A stretch of DNA of 64,000 nt from Comamonadaceae bacterium M7527 (GTDB taxonomy: Bacteria > Pseudomonadota > Gammaproteobacteria > Burkholderiales > Burkholderiaceae_C). Made by a program: the position numbers and the translations under genes. This document shows positions 44,749-52,701 of the stretch, piece by piece (position 1 is the stretch's first letter; every line of letters begins with the position of its first letter). The stretch is taken from NCBI GenBank assembly GCA_021044545.1, contig CP087990.1:310001-374000 (forward strand), read 5' to 3'. Under the pieces are notes generated by a model, which was not told the origin of the DNA, made no database searches, and worked only from the letters and a program-made list of their open reading frames with translations.

Positions 44749-45647
44749 CCGAGATAGCCGAGCCGACCTCCGGCGCATCCGCCCCCGGTGGTTTTGCCGA
44801 CAAGCCAGTAGCGAAGTTCGCGCGTTCGCTGTTCCCCTTGTTTGCCAGACTAATGCCGGACGCGGCGGCGAACCTCGCACTGAAGTTGTTCCTGTCACCG
44901 CCGCGTGTCAAAACACCCGGTTGGGAGCGCCCCTTTGCTGAGCGTGCCACGATCGGCGCGCTGTCGGTCGACGACAAGCAATTCAAAACTTACACTTGGG
45001 GAAGCGGCAATCGCACGATTGTCATATGCCATTCCTGGGGCGGGCGCTCTTCTCAGCTCGGAAATTTCATTGAACCGATTACCTCCGCAGGTTTTCGCGT
45101 TGTTGGTTTCGATGCGCCGGCGCATGGTGCCTCCGCGGGCAAGCAGACTGACATGATGGAGTATTCGGCCGCCATCAATGCGGTTGTCAATCATTTCGGG
45201 CCAGTGCATGGCATGCTCGGTCACTCGTTCGGTGCAGGAAACTCTCTGTTCGCTTGGGAGAGATTTGGCTTCAATGTCCCTCGAATGGCCCTCATTGGTT
45301 GCTTCTCGAATGCGATCTGGGTGACTGATCGCTTCGGCGAGGTACTCGGAATTCCGAAGGTGGTCCTGGTCAAGATGCGATCAGCACTTGAGCAGCGCTA
45401 TGAGGGCAAGCTCAACTGGGCCTCGCTTGACATAGGCAAGTTCGCGCAGCGTTTTCCCGGCGAGCTGTTGATGGTTCATGATCGCGATGACTACGAGATT
45501 CCCTACTTCCACGCTGAGAAGATCATGGCGACTGCTGCGCGCCCCGGCTTGACTCTTTTAAGTACGAGCGGTCAAGGGCATCGCCGAATTCTTCGTGACC
45601 AGCAAGTCATTGTGCGCGTTACCGACTTTTTCAACGCTTCCGCCTAA
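44745..45647 (+). CDS. Alpha/beta hydrolase
   Basis: A 300-residue alpha/beta-fold hydrolase. Oxyanion region VICHSWGGRSSQ, nucleophile elbow GMLGHSFGAGNSL, acid residue in MVHDRDDYEIPY and His in SGQGHRRILRD are visible. An N-terminal stretch (FARSLFPLFARLMPDAAANLALKLFLSPP) resembles a lid or membrane-associating region of lipid-active members. It may be an esterase or thioesterase acting on the operon product. Start ATG 44745 overlaps the ACP stop. Confidence 0.82.
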   Translation: MTEIAEPTSGASAPGGFADKPVAKFARSLFPLFARLMPDAAANLALKLFLSPPRVKTPGWERPFAERATIGALSVDDKQFKTYTWGSGNRTIVICHSWGGRSSQLGNFIEPITSAGFRVVGFDAPAHGASAGKQTDMMEYSAAINAVVNHFGPVHGMLGHSFGAGNSLFAWERFGFNVPRMALIGCFSNAIWVTDRFGEVLGIPKVVLVKMRSALEQRYEGKLNWASLDIGKFAQRFPGELLMVHDRDDYEIPYFHAEKIMATAARPGLTLLSTSGQGHRRILRDQQVIVRVTDFFNASA

Positions 45648-45654
45648 GGTCCAG

Positions 45655-46551
45655 ATGCTGTCATCTACCGGTATCCAGGCTTCGGAGAGCACGACGCTGA
45701 TCAGGCTGCGCGTCATCATCGTTTATTTTGGGTGTTTGGCCATATTGTGGGTTCCTGCAAGTTCGGAATTATTGATGCTTGCTGCGCTGAGCTTTTATCT
45801 ACGAACCTTTGGTTGGGAGGGTGGTCATCATCGCTACTTCGCGCATCGCAGCTTCAAGACAGGACGCTTCTTTCAGGCCGTGTTGGCTTGTCTGGGCGCG
45901 TCGTCTGGCCAACGTGGACCGCTCTGGTGGGTGTGCCACCACCGGGCACATCACCGATATTCGGACACGCCGCGCGATCCGCATACACCAGTCGGTAAAG
46001 GCCGGGCGTACGCCTACTTGGGCTGGATTTTCGACAAGCAGTACTGCGATACCAACTTAGACGAAGTGAAGGACTTTGCAAAGTATCCAGAACTGGTCTG
46101 GATTAATAAGTATCACTATGTTTTTCCGTACCTGTTGCTAGTTGGTCTCTATGCGCTTGGCCGCTGGACCTCTCTGCTGGGCCAAGATGCTGGGTTTGCC
46201 GCCGTGGTCTGGGGCTTCTTTGTGCCGACCTTTATCTCACTGCAGGGCTCGCTGCTCGTTAATGCTTTCGCTCATGGCTACCCGCAGGACGCCAAAAGTT
46301 GGTTTTCTTACCGAACCTATAACACCTCCGATACTTCGCGTAACAATTGGCTACTAAGTCTTGTTTCGCTCGGTGCTTCCTGGCATAACAACCATCACCG
46401 CTATATGAACTCGGCGACGACAGGCTTCCGTTGGTGGGAGCTCGATATCACCTACTTAACCCTGCGCGTTCTTGCAATGTTGGGGCTGGTCTGGGATCTT
46501 CACAGGGTGCCCGTGCATATTCGAAACGAACAGCGAATCACGACATCATGA
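45655..46551 (+). CDS. Membrane fatty-acid desaturase (acyl-CoA delta-9 type)
   Basis: A 298-residue integral membrane protein with the three histidine boxes of delta-9-type desaturases: HHRYFAHRSF, HHRAHHRYSD and HNNHHRYMNS, plus FGWEGGHHRYF before the first box. About four membrane segments flank them. It introduces a double bond into a long acyl chain using two iron atoms and O2. ATG 45655 lies 7 bp after the hydrolase stop. Its stop overlaps the start of the second desaturase. Confidence 0.9.
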   Translation: MLSSTGIQASESTTLIRLRVIIVYFGCLAILWVPASSELLMLAALSFYLRTFGWEGGHHRYFAHRSFKTGRFFQAVLACLGASSGQRGPLWWVCHHRAHHRYSDTPRDPHTPVGKGRAYAYLGWIFDKQYCDTNLDEVKDFAKYPELVWINKYHYVFPYLLLVGLYALGRWTSLLGQDAGFAAVVWGFFVPTFISLQGSLLVNAFAHGYPQDAKSWFSYRTYNTSDTSRNNWLLSLVSLGASWHNNHHRYMNSATTGFRWWELDITYLTLRVLAMLGLVWDLHRVPVHIRNEQRITTS

Positions 46552-47540
46552 CAAGCGTCATACCCTTAACCATTACCACACCATCGACGGTACTTCCCCC
46601 GCTGCCGCCGCGACATTTTTTCGAACAATCGCTATTGCAGACGTCACTTTACCTTGGCTATGGGCTACTGCTCTCGATAGGCCCCGGTTGGTTATCCTAT
46701 GTCGTTCAGACCACTGACTGGCCTCTCGCCGTGCGTCTCTCTGCTTCACTGCTGCTATCGGTGATTGCAGGCTTCGGATTTTTCATGCTAGCAGGTACCG
46801 CTCACGAGGGCTTCCACTGCAATCTACATCGTCGACCAGCCATAAGTGGACTAATTGGCATCATGTTCAGTGCGTGCATTCCGGGATTCATCGGTATCGG
46901 GTTCACGCTATCCCATTGGAAGCATCACCGATATACGAATGAACCGCTCGACCCTGATTGCATGCAGTTCAGGCGCTTCCGCAATTTCTGGTCTCGCCTA
47001 CTATTGGCAAGGTTATCGGCCAATGCCGCTTATCGCCGTGTGGCGCTGACATTGTTGATGGGTCACATCGATACCAAGGCTGGCACCTACTGCCTGCCTT
47101 TGCACACGTTGCGCTTGCTTTGCTTAGTCAATGTAGTGTGGCATCTGCTACTTATGGCGGGCCTGATCGCAATTTGTATCAGCGCACCATTGTTGGCGGT
47201 TTGCATGTTCATTGCACCACTGATAGCCACATTAATGATCACAGGGATTAACCCCTACCAAGAGCATGCAGGTACGGGAACCGAGCACGACAATAAAGCA
47301 CGGAGCCGTACCTCGCCGCTGTTCACGCTCTTGATGCTCGGCACCAATTACCACCTAGAGCACCACCTCTATCCACGGGTTCCATGCTGGCGTTTACCAG
47401 CACTTCATCGTTGGCTTGTCAGCACTGAATGGTACCGTGCGGCTGAGCCGATTGTCGTTTCACAGTTCATGGCCGCTTTCTCGCCACGCCTCATTTCGGG
47501 TGCTCTGGCCTACGGAACTTATGGAGAGTCAAATCCGTGA
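46548..47540 (+). CDS. Membrane fatty-acid desaturase, second type (DesA/FADS-like)
   Basis: A 330-residue membrane protein with a different histidine pattern: HEGFHCNLH, HWKHHRYTN and HLEHHLYP, typical of front-end, delta-12 or carotenoid-type FA_desaturase family members rather than the delta-9 acyl-CoA type. Multiple hydrophobic segments are evident. Together with the first desaturase it could create di-unsaturated or acetylenic chains; regiochemistry is not predictable. ATG 46548 overlaps the previous stop (ATGA); an upstream open frame from 46431 lies inside the previous gene. Confidence 0.88.
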   Translation: MTSVIPLTITTPSTVLPPLPPRHFFEQSLLQTSLYLGYGLLLSIGPGWLSYVVQTTDWPLAVRLSASLLLSVIAGFGFFMLAGTAHEGFHCNLHRRPAISGLIGIMFSACIPGFIGIGFTLSHWKHHRYTNEPLDPDCMQFRRFRNFWSRLLLARLSANAAYRRVALTLLMGHIDTKAGTYCLPLHTLRLLCLVNVVWHLLLMAGLIAICISAPLLAVCMFIAPLIATLMITGINPYQEHAGTGTEHDNKARSRTSPLFTLLMLGTNYHLEHHLYPRVPCWRLPALHRWLVSTEWYRAAEPIVVSQFMAAFSPRLISGALAYGTYGESNP

Positions 47541-48469
47541 ACTTGGGCGCGAGTACGGCATCGTTTCCGAACGCTCAAGACTGGTCGATGCTGTCGACAT
47601 TGGTTCTAGCTGGCGGTGGCAACCGCTGTTGGTGGCAAGCAGGCGCAATTAGTTGCTTGCTTGATGCCGGATGGTCGTTGCCTCGGAAGTGGGTTGGTAC
47701 CAGTGCGGGTGCTGCAATCGCCGCCTCCTGTCTGACAACCGGCGCCGAGTCAGCATTGGATGCGTGTCGTACCCTTTATGGAGAGAACACTCGTATTTTC
47801 GATTGGCAAGGTCTGTGGCATGGCCGACTTCGGTTCGCGCATCAAGACATCTATCCATCCTGGCTCAATGTTTTCGTCAATGACAAGACTTTCGATCAGT
47901 TACGTAGCTGCGATGCTTCGCTACAAGTTGGGATTACCCGGCCGGCGCGCCTGCTTGGCTTGGGCATCAGCGTTGCCCTGGGCACGGCGGCGTATCTAGT
48001 CGACAAGAAAATTGGGCATGGTATCCACCCACGCTTGCCTAGTTTTTTGGGACTACGCCAAGAATTTATAGATATCACGCGTTGCGGCAGTGCGTCTGAA
48101 GCGCACCTGATACTGCTGGCTGCAGCGGCACCTCCTCCAATCATGCCTGCGGTAAAAATTGCTGGCGACTATGGCTTTGACGGCGGCTATACCGACAACG
48201 CGCCAATCCCTGCTCAGAATTTGGCGGAGCGCAATGGAACACTGGTCATGCTTACTCGCCACTATCCGAAACTTCCAACCGTGTTCCGTTTGCGCGAGCG
48301 TTTGTACTGGCAGCCGAGCCGACCAATACCAGTTTCAACTTGGGACTGTACCAAGCAAGCGACTGTAGATTCCGCCTTCCGCTTAGGCCGTGAAGATGCA
48401 GCGGCCGTGCTGCAATTGGGCGGAGGAAATCCAATCCGTAATGGGGATGTAGACACTTGGCAAATTTAA
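47537..48469 (+). CDS. Patatin-like phospholipase
   Basis: A 310-residue patatin-domain protein: the oxyanion loop LAGGGNRCWWQAGAI, nucleophile motif VGTSAGAAIAAS (GxSxG) and catalytic Asp in FDGGYTDNAPIP. It should hydrolyse acyl groups from phospholipids or other esters and could supply substrate to, or release product from, the desaturase/methyltransferase set. GTG 47537 overlaps the preceding stop. Its end abuts a ligase remnant, so its own C-terminus could have been changed by the same deletion. Confidence 0.85.
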   Translation: MNLGASTASFPNAQDWSMLSTLVLAGGGNRCWWQAGAISCLLDAGWSLPRKWVGTSAGAAIAASCLTTGAESALDACRTLYGENTRIFDWQGLWHGRLRFAHQDIYPSWLNVFVNDKTFDQLRSCDASLQVGITRPARLLGLGISVALGTAAYLVDKKIGHGIHPRLPSFLGLRQEFIDITRCGSASEAHLILLAAAAPPPIMPAVKIAGDYGFDGGYTDNAPIPAQNLAERNGTLVMLTRHYPKLPTVFRLRERLYWQPSRPIPVSTWDCTKQATVDSAFRLGREDAAAVLQLGGGNPIRNGDVDTWQI

Positions 48470-48575
48470 AACGCCAAAGCAGCTGTATATCGTTGATGAA
48501 CTGCCTCGCGGCCCCTCTGGCAAGGTGCAGCGATTGAAGTTGCCTGAACTTGTTCGCCATGAGGCAGCCGCGTGA
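48453..48575 (+). pseudogene. C-terminal remnant of an AMP-forming acyl ligase (ANL superfamily)
   Basis: Starting just after an in-frame stop at 48450-48452, codons read TLGKFKTPKQLYIVDELPRG then PSGKVQRLKLPELVRHEAAA and stop. KFKTPK, VDELPRG and PSGKVQR are the hallmarks of the C-terminal lid of acyl-CoA synthetases and fatty-acyl-AMP ligases, including the catalytic Lys of the GK motif. No upstream ligase sequence exists in any frame; patatin coding sequence takes its place. An ancestral ligase gene, probably for loading the ACP, has been mostly deleted. Confidence 0.8.
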
Positions 48576-48598
48576 GCCTCGGCGGCCTTACGAATGTC

Positions 48599-48688
48599 GG
48601 CCGCCAGTTGCAATCAGCTGTCAGCAGTGCAAAAACGCGTTTAAAGGGACTCAGTCCGGTGGCGTACCGGTTGAGTAACACCGCTTAA
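48599..48688 (+). mobile_element. C-terminal remnant of an IS3-family transposase
   Basis: The plus-strand frame ends KTRLKGLSPVAYRLSNTA and stop at 48686-48688. KLKGLSPV-YR near the stop is the characteristic end of IS3/IS150-type OrfB transposases. The preceding residues (GRQLQSAVSSA) are not clearly homologous. It marks the right edge of the foreign segment, 23 bases after the ligase remnant, and faces away from the left-edge remnant. Confidence 0.65.
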
Positions 48689-48718
48689 TTAGTAGAGCCG
48701 CCTACGGGGCCCCTTTTT

Positions 48719-49756
48719 TCAATAGCATTGTTTGACCATGGCCTCTAAGGCAATGGGTTTGATCTTGGAGCCATGGCCTGCACAGCCGAAGGCTTCAAAG
48801 CGGGCTTCACAAATGCGTTGGGCGGCGCTGCGTGCGGCGATCAGGGCTTTGCGTGGGTCGAATTCGCTGGGTTGCTGGGCAAACAGCTGACGCATGGCGC
48901 CGGTCATGGCCAAGCGGATGTCTGTGTCTATGTTGACCTTGCGCACGCCGCGCTGGATGCCACGCACAATTTCTTCTACTGGCACGCCATAGGTTTGCTT
49001 GATATCACCACCGTATTGACGAATGATTTCCAGCCACTCTTGAGGCACGCTGGAGCTGCCGTGCATGACCAAATGAGTGTTGGGTATGGCTTTATGAATG
49101 GCCTCGATGCGGTCAATGGCCAATATGTCGCCTGTAGGTGGGCGGGTGAATTTGTATGCACCGTGACTGGTGCCAATGGCAATGGCCAGGGCATCCACGC
49201 CGGTTTGGGCTACAAAGTCTTTGGCTTGTTCGGGGTCGGTCAGCATTTGCTCGTGGCTCAGTTTGCCCACTGCGCCCACGCCGTCTTCCTCGCCTGCTTC
49301 GCCAGTCTCTAACGAGCCCAGGCAACCCAATTCACCTTCCACGGACACGCCTACTGCATGCGCCGTGTCGCAGACGCGTTGCGTCACGCCCACGTTGTAT
49401 TCGTAGCTGGCGGGCGTTTTGGCGTCTTCCATCAACGAGCCGTCCATCATCACGCTTGAGAAGCCGGAGCGAATGGATTGCTGGCATTGGGCGGGGGACG
49501 CACCATGGTCCTGGTGCAAGACCACGGGTAGGTCAGGGTGGGTCTCTATGGCGGCTAACACCAAGTGGCGCAAGTAGGCTTCGCCTGCATATTTGCGAGC
49601 GCCGGCTGAGGCTTGCAGTATCACTGGGCTGTCAGTGGCTTGTGCAGCCTCCATGATGGCTTGAACTTGTTCAAGGTTGTTGACGTTGAATGCGGGCACG
49701 CCGTAGCCGTGCTCTGCCGCGTGATCTAAAACTTGGCGTAATGAAACCAATGCCAT
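48719..49756 (-). CDS. cbbA: Fructose-bisphosphate aldolase, class II
   Basis: A 345-residue class II aldolase: MALVSLRQVLDHAAEHGYGVPAFNVNN, zinc and catalytic region VVLHQDHGASPAQCQ, IGTSHGAYKF, HGSSSVPQEW and KVNIDTDIRLAMTG. It is the long CbbA-type form found in autotrophic Proteobacteria. It condenses DHAP with glyceraldehyde-3-P or erythrose-4-P in the Calvin cycle and also serves glycolysis. Last gene of the cbb cluster, 35 bp after pgk. No T-tract terminator follows on the minus strand. Confidence 0.96.
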   Translation of the reverse strand: MALVSLRQVLDHAAEHGYGVPAFNVNNLEQVQAIMEAAQATDSPVILQASAGARKYAGEAYLRHLVLAAIETHPDLPVVLHQDHGASPAQCQQSIRSGFSSVMMDGSLMEDAKTPASYEYNVGVTQRVCDTAHAVGVSVEGELGCLGSLETGEAGEEDGVGAVGKLSHEQMLTDPEQAKDFVAQTGVDALAIAIGTSHGAYKFTRPPTGDILAIDRIEAIHKAIPNTHLVMHGSSSVPQEWLEIIRQYGGDIKQTYGVPVEEIVRGIQRGVRKVNIDTDIRLAMTGAMRQLFAQQPSEFDPRKALIAARSAAQRICEARFEAFGCAGHGSKIKPIALEAMVKQCY

Positions 49757-49791
49757 GATGTTGTCTCCTGTTGCGATTTAAAACATGTTGA

Positions 49792-50985
49792 TTAAGCGGC
49801 TGCGCGTTGGGTCAAGATCTCAAACGCTGGCAAGGTCTTGCCTTCAAGCACCTCCAGGAATGCGCCGCCGCCGGTGGAGATATAGCCCACCTGCTTGTCT
49901 ATGCCGTACTTGGCAATGGCTGCCAAAGTGTCACCGCCGCCTGCGATGCTGAATGCGCTTGACTCGGCAATGGCTTGCGCAATCACCTTGGTTCCGTTCT
50001 CAAACGCGGCGAACTCGAACACGCCCACGGGGCCATTCCACACAATCGTGCCTGCCTTCATCAGCTGTGCGGCCAGTCTGGCTGCGGTTTGTGGGCCTAT
50101 GTCCAGGATCAGGTCGTCGTCGGCCACCTCAGTGGCTGGCTTTATGGTTGCCACGGCGTCAGCGGCAAAGCTTTTGGCAGTGACCACATCGGTAGGGATT
50201 GGCACTTCTGCGCCACGCGCCTTGATGATCCCCATCACGGCTTTGGCCTGGTCCAGCAAATCTGGCTCGGCCAGGCTCTTGCCTATGTTGAGGCCAGCTG
50301 CCAGCATGAAGGTGTTGGCAATGCCGCCGCCCACGATGAGTTGGTCTACGTTGTTGGCCAGGCTAGTCAGAATGGTCAACTTGGTACTGACTTTGCTACC
50401 CGCCACGATGGCGGTCAAGGGGCGTTTGGGGTTGGCCAGGGCTTTGGTGATGGCATCCATCTCGGCGGCCAACAGGGGGCCTGCACAAGCCACGGGGGCA
50501 AACTGTGCAATGCCGTAGGTTGAGCCTTCGGCGCGGTGGGCGGTGCCAAAGGCGTCGTGTACAAAGATGTCGCACAGCGCGGCGAGTTTGTGGGCCAGCT
50601 CAGGCGTGTTCTTTTTCTCGCCTTTGTTGACGCGGCAGTTTTCGAGCATGACCAGTTCGCCCGGAGCCACTGTGACGCCGTCTACCCAGTTGGCCAGCAG
50701 CGGCACTTCGCGGTCCAGCAGCTCGCCCAAGCGTTTGGCGACATGGGCCAATGAGTCTTGGGGTTTGAACTCGCCCTCGGTGGGGCGGCCCAAGTGGCTG
50801 GTCACCATGACAGCAGCGCCTGCGTCCAGGGCCATTTGAATGCAGGGTACAGAGGCGCGGATGCGGGTGTCCTCGGTGATGTGGCCTTGGTCGTCCTGGG
50901 GCACGTTCAGGTCCGCACGGATGAAAACACGTTTGCCATTGGCCCAGCCGTTGGTGCACACGTCAGAGAATCTCAAGAAATGCAT
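49792..50985 (-). CDS. pgk: Phosphoglycerate kinase
   Basis: A 397-residue PGK: GKRVFIRADLNVPQDDQG, VMVTSHLGRPTEGEFKP, AIVAGSKVSTKLTILTSL, GGGIANTFMLAAG and the nucleotide-binding GGGDTLAAIAKYG near the C-terminus. It phosphorylates 3-phosphoglycerate formed by RuBisCO. The frame is open to 51024, but this would overlap the gap gene; ATG 50985 (MHFLRFSDV) lies 13 bp after the gap stop and fits. Confidence 0.97.
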   Translation of the reverse strand: MHFLRFSDVCTNGWANGKRVFIRADLNVPQDDQGHITEDTRIRASVPCIQMALDAGAAVMVTSHLGRPTEGEFKPQDSLAHVAKRLGELLDREVPLLANWVDGVTVAPGELVMLENCRVNKGEKKNTPELAHKLAALCDIFVHDAFGTAHRAEGSTYGIAQFAPVACAGPLLAAEMDAITKALANPKRPLTAIVAGSKVSTKLTILTSLANNVDQLIVGGGIANTFMLAAGLNIGKSLAEPDLLDQAKAVMGIIKARGAEVPIPTDVVTAKSFAADAVATIKPATEVADDDLILDIGPQTAARLAAQLMKAGTIVWNGPVGVFEFAAFENGTKVIAQAIAESSAFSIAGGGDTLAAIAKYGIDKQVGYISTGGGAFLEVLEGKTLPAFEILTQRAAA

Positions 50986-50998
50986 GGTGGCCTCGCAA

Positions 50999-52006
50999 TC
51001 AGCAGCTGCCGACGTGCTTGACAAAGCGCATCATGTTGCAGGTGTAGCCGTATTCGTTGTCATACCAGGCCACGACTTTGATAAACGTATTGTCCAAAGC
51101 GATGCCAGCCTCGGCATCAAATATGGAGGGCATGGCGCAACCACGGAAGTCTGTGGATACAACCTTGTCGGTGGTGTAGCCCAGCACGCCTTTGAGCCCA
51201 CCTTCGGAGGCGGCTTTCATGGCCTTGCAAACGTCGTCGTAACTGGCTTCCTTGTTCAGCTCCACGGTCAAGTCGACCACAGACACATCAGAGGTCGGAA
51301 CACGAAAGGCCATGCCAGTCAGCTTTTTGTTCAGCTCAGGCAAGACCACACCCACGGCTTTGGCCGCGCCCGTGCTCGATGGGATGATGTTTTCCAAAAT
51401 GCCGCGACCACCACGCCAGTCTTTGCTGGAGGGGCCATCCACCGTTTTTTGTGTGGCAGTGGCAGCGTGTACTGTGGTCATCAAACCGCGCTTGATGCCG
51501 AAGTTGTCATTGAGCACCTTGGCCACGGGGGCTAAACAGTTGGTGGTGCAAGAGGCGGCCGAGACAATGGCTTGGCCTGCGTAGCTGCTGTGGTTCACGC
51601 CGAAGACGAACATTGGGGTGTCGTCCTTGGAGGGGGCAGACTGCACCACTTTTTTGGCGCCGGCATTGATGTGGGCTTGGCAGCTGTCGCCCGTCAAGAA
51701 GAGGCCTGTGGCTTCCACCACCACGTCTACACCTGCGTCGCCCCATTTCAGGTTGGCGGGGTCGCGTTCGGCGGTCAGGCGTATCTTTTTGCCGTTGACC
51801 AACAGGTCTTTGCCGTCTACGGCTACGCTGCCTTTGAAGCGGCCATGCACCGAATCAAACTGCAACATATAGGCGAGGTAGTCTGGTTCAAGCAAGTCGT
51901 TGATGGCCACCACTTCTATGTCGTTGAACTCGGCTTCTTGTGTGACGGCGCGAAACACCATGCGGCCAATGCGACCAAATCCGTTGATACCAATTTTTAA
52001 AGTCAT
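50999..52006 (-). CDS. gap: Glyceraldehyde-3-phosphate dehydrogenase, type I
   Basis: A 335-residue GAPDH: Rossmann start KIGINGFGRIGRMVFRA, catalytic cysteine in SAASCTTNCLAPVAKVL, RRGLMTTVHAATATQKTVDG and WYDNEYGYTCNM at the end. In the Calvin cycle it reduces 1,3-bisphosphoglycerate. The start overlaps the stop of cbbZ by 4 bp. Confidence 0.97.
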   Translation of the reverse strand: MTLKIGINGFGRIGRMVFRAVTQEAEFNDIEVVAINDLLEPDYLAYMLQFDSVHGRFKGSVAVDGKDLLVNGKKIRLTAERDPANLKWGDAGVDVVVEATGLFLTGDSCQAHINAGAKKVVQSAPSKDDTPMFVFGVNHSSYAGQAIVSAASCTTNCLAPVAKVLNDNFGIKRGLMTTVHAATATQKTVDGPSSKDWRGGRGILENIIPSSTGAAKAVGVVLPELNKKLTGMAFRVPTSDVSVVDLTVELNKEASYDDVCKAMKAASEGGLKGVLGYTTDKVVSTDFRGCAMPSIFDAEAGIALDNTFIKVVAWYDNEYGYTCNMMRFVKHVGSC

Positions 52007-52692
52007 GATGCGGGCTCCAGTAAAGAGAGGATAGGTAGAAAGTCAGGAATAACCCGGTCGGGGTTTGAGGCGCTCACAGGCTCGCCCATGTTGTAGCCAT
52101 AAGGCAGCAACCACACACGGACACCTGCGTTGTGGGCAGTGGCCGCGTCTATGGAGGAGTCGCCTATGAAGATTGCCTCTTCAGGCTTTATGCCAAAGTG
52201 GTCCAGGCAATGTTGGATAGCAGCCGGGTTGGGTTTCTTGGTGGGCAAGGTGTCGCCGCTGATGACCATGTCAAAGACGTTGTCCATGGCGTGGGCCTTC
52301 AAGACGGTTTGCGTGAAGCGTCCCTCTTTGTTGGTCACCACGGCGAGGCGAACCCCTTTTGGGGCCAACACATCCAGCACCGTGCGCACATGGGGGTACA
52401 AGTTGCTGCGCGTGCCACAACGCTGTTGGTAAAACCCATTGAACACCGTGCTGGCGTTAGACAGCCCATCCCAGGCGCGAATGTCATCGGTGGTGGTTTG
52501 CTTCACGTCCGCCAAGGCGCTGATCAACAGCGTGTGCGTGCCGTGACCTATCCAGTCATTGACTTGCTTCAATGTCACCGAGGGCAAACCCAGATGCGTC
52601 AGCGTGTCGTTGACGGCATCTGCAATCTCGGGCGCTGTTTCTATCAGTGTGCCATCGAGGTCAAACATGACCAGTTTCAAGGTAGACGTCAT
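52003..52692 (-). CDS. cbbZ: Phosphoglycolate phosphatase
   Basis: A 229-residue HAD phosphatase: motif I VMFDLDGTLIETAPE, motif II VVTNKE, motif III KKPNP and motif IV AIFIGDSSIDAATAHNAGV. It removes phosphate from 2-phosphoglycolate, the toxic product of RuBisCO oxygenation. Position between cbbT and gap is the classic cbbTZ order. It overlaps the gap start. Confidence 0.93.
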   Translation of the reverse strand: MTSTLKLVMFDLDGTLIETAPEIADAVNDTLTHLGLPSVTLKQVNDWIGHGTHTLLISALADVKQTTTDDIRAWDGLSNASTVFNGFYQQRCGTRSNLYPHVRTVLDVLAPKGVRLAVVTNKEGRFTQTVLKAHAMDNVFDMVISGDTLPTKKPNPAAIQHCLDHFGIKPEEAIFIGDSSIDAATAHNAGVRVWLLPYGYNMGEPVSASNPDRVIPDFLPILSLLEPAS

Positions 52693-52701
52693 GTTTATTG
52701 C

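Noticed and set aside
42098..48575. Naming the operon a polyyne, furan-fatty-acid or ladderane cluster
   Set aside because: Only parts of each known gene set match. Polyyne clusters lack a CFA-type enzyme and patatin, and the hallmark genes of the other two are missing. The product is left open.
48599..48719. Possible attachment-site repeat of the tRNA-Val 3' end at the right edge of the island
   Set aside because: I looked for a copy of the T arm and acceptor end (TTCGAACCTTGTACCGCCC) and found none, so tRNA-targeted integration is not supported; IS-mediated insertion fits better.
48706..48719. GGGGCCCC followed by six T as a terminator after the lipid operon
   Set aside because: The palindrome has no loop and cannot form a normal hairpin; the T run also includes the edge of the fba stop on the other strand.
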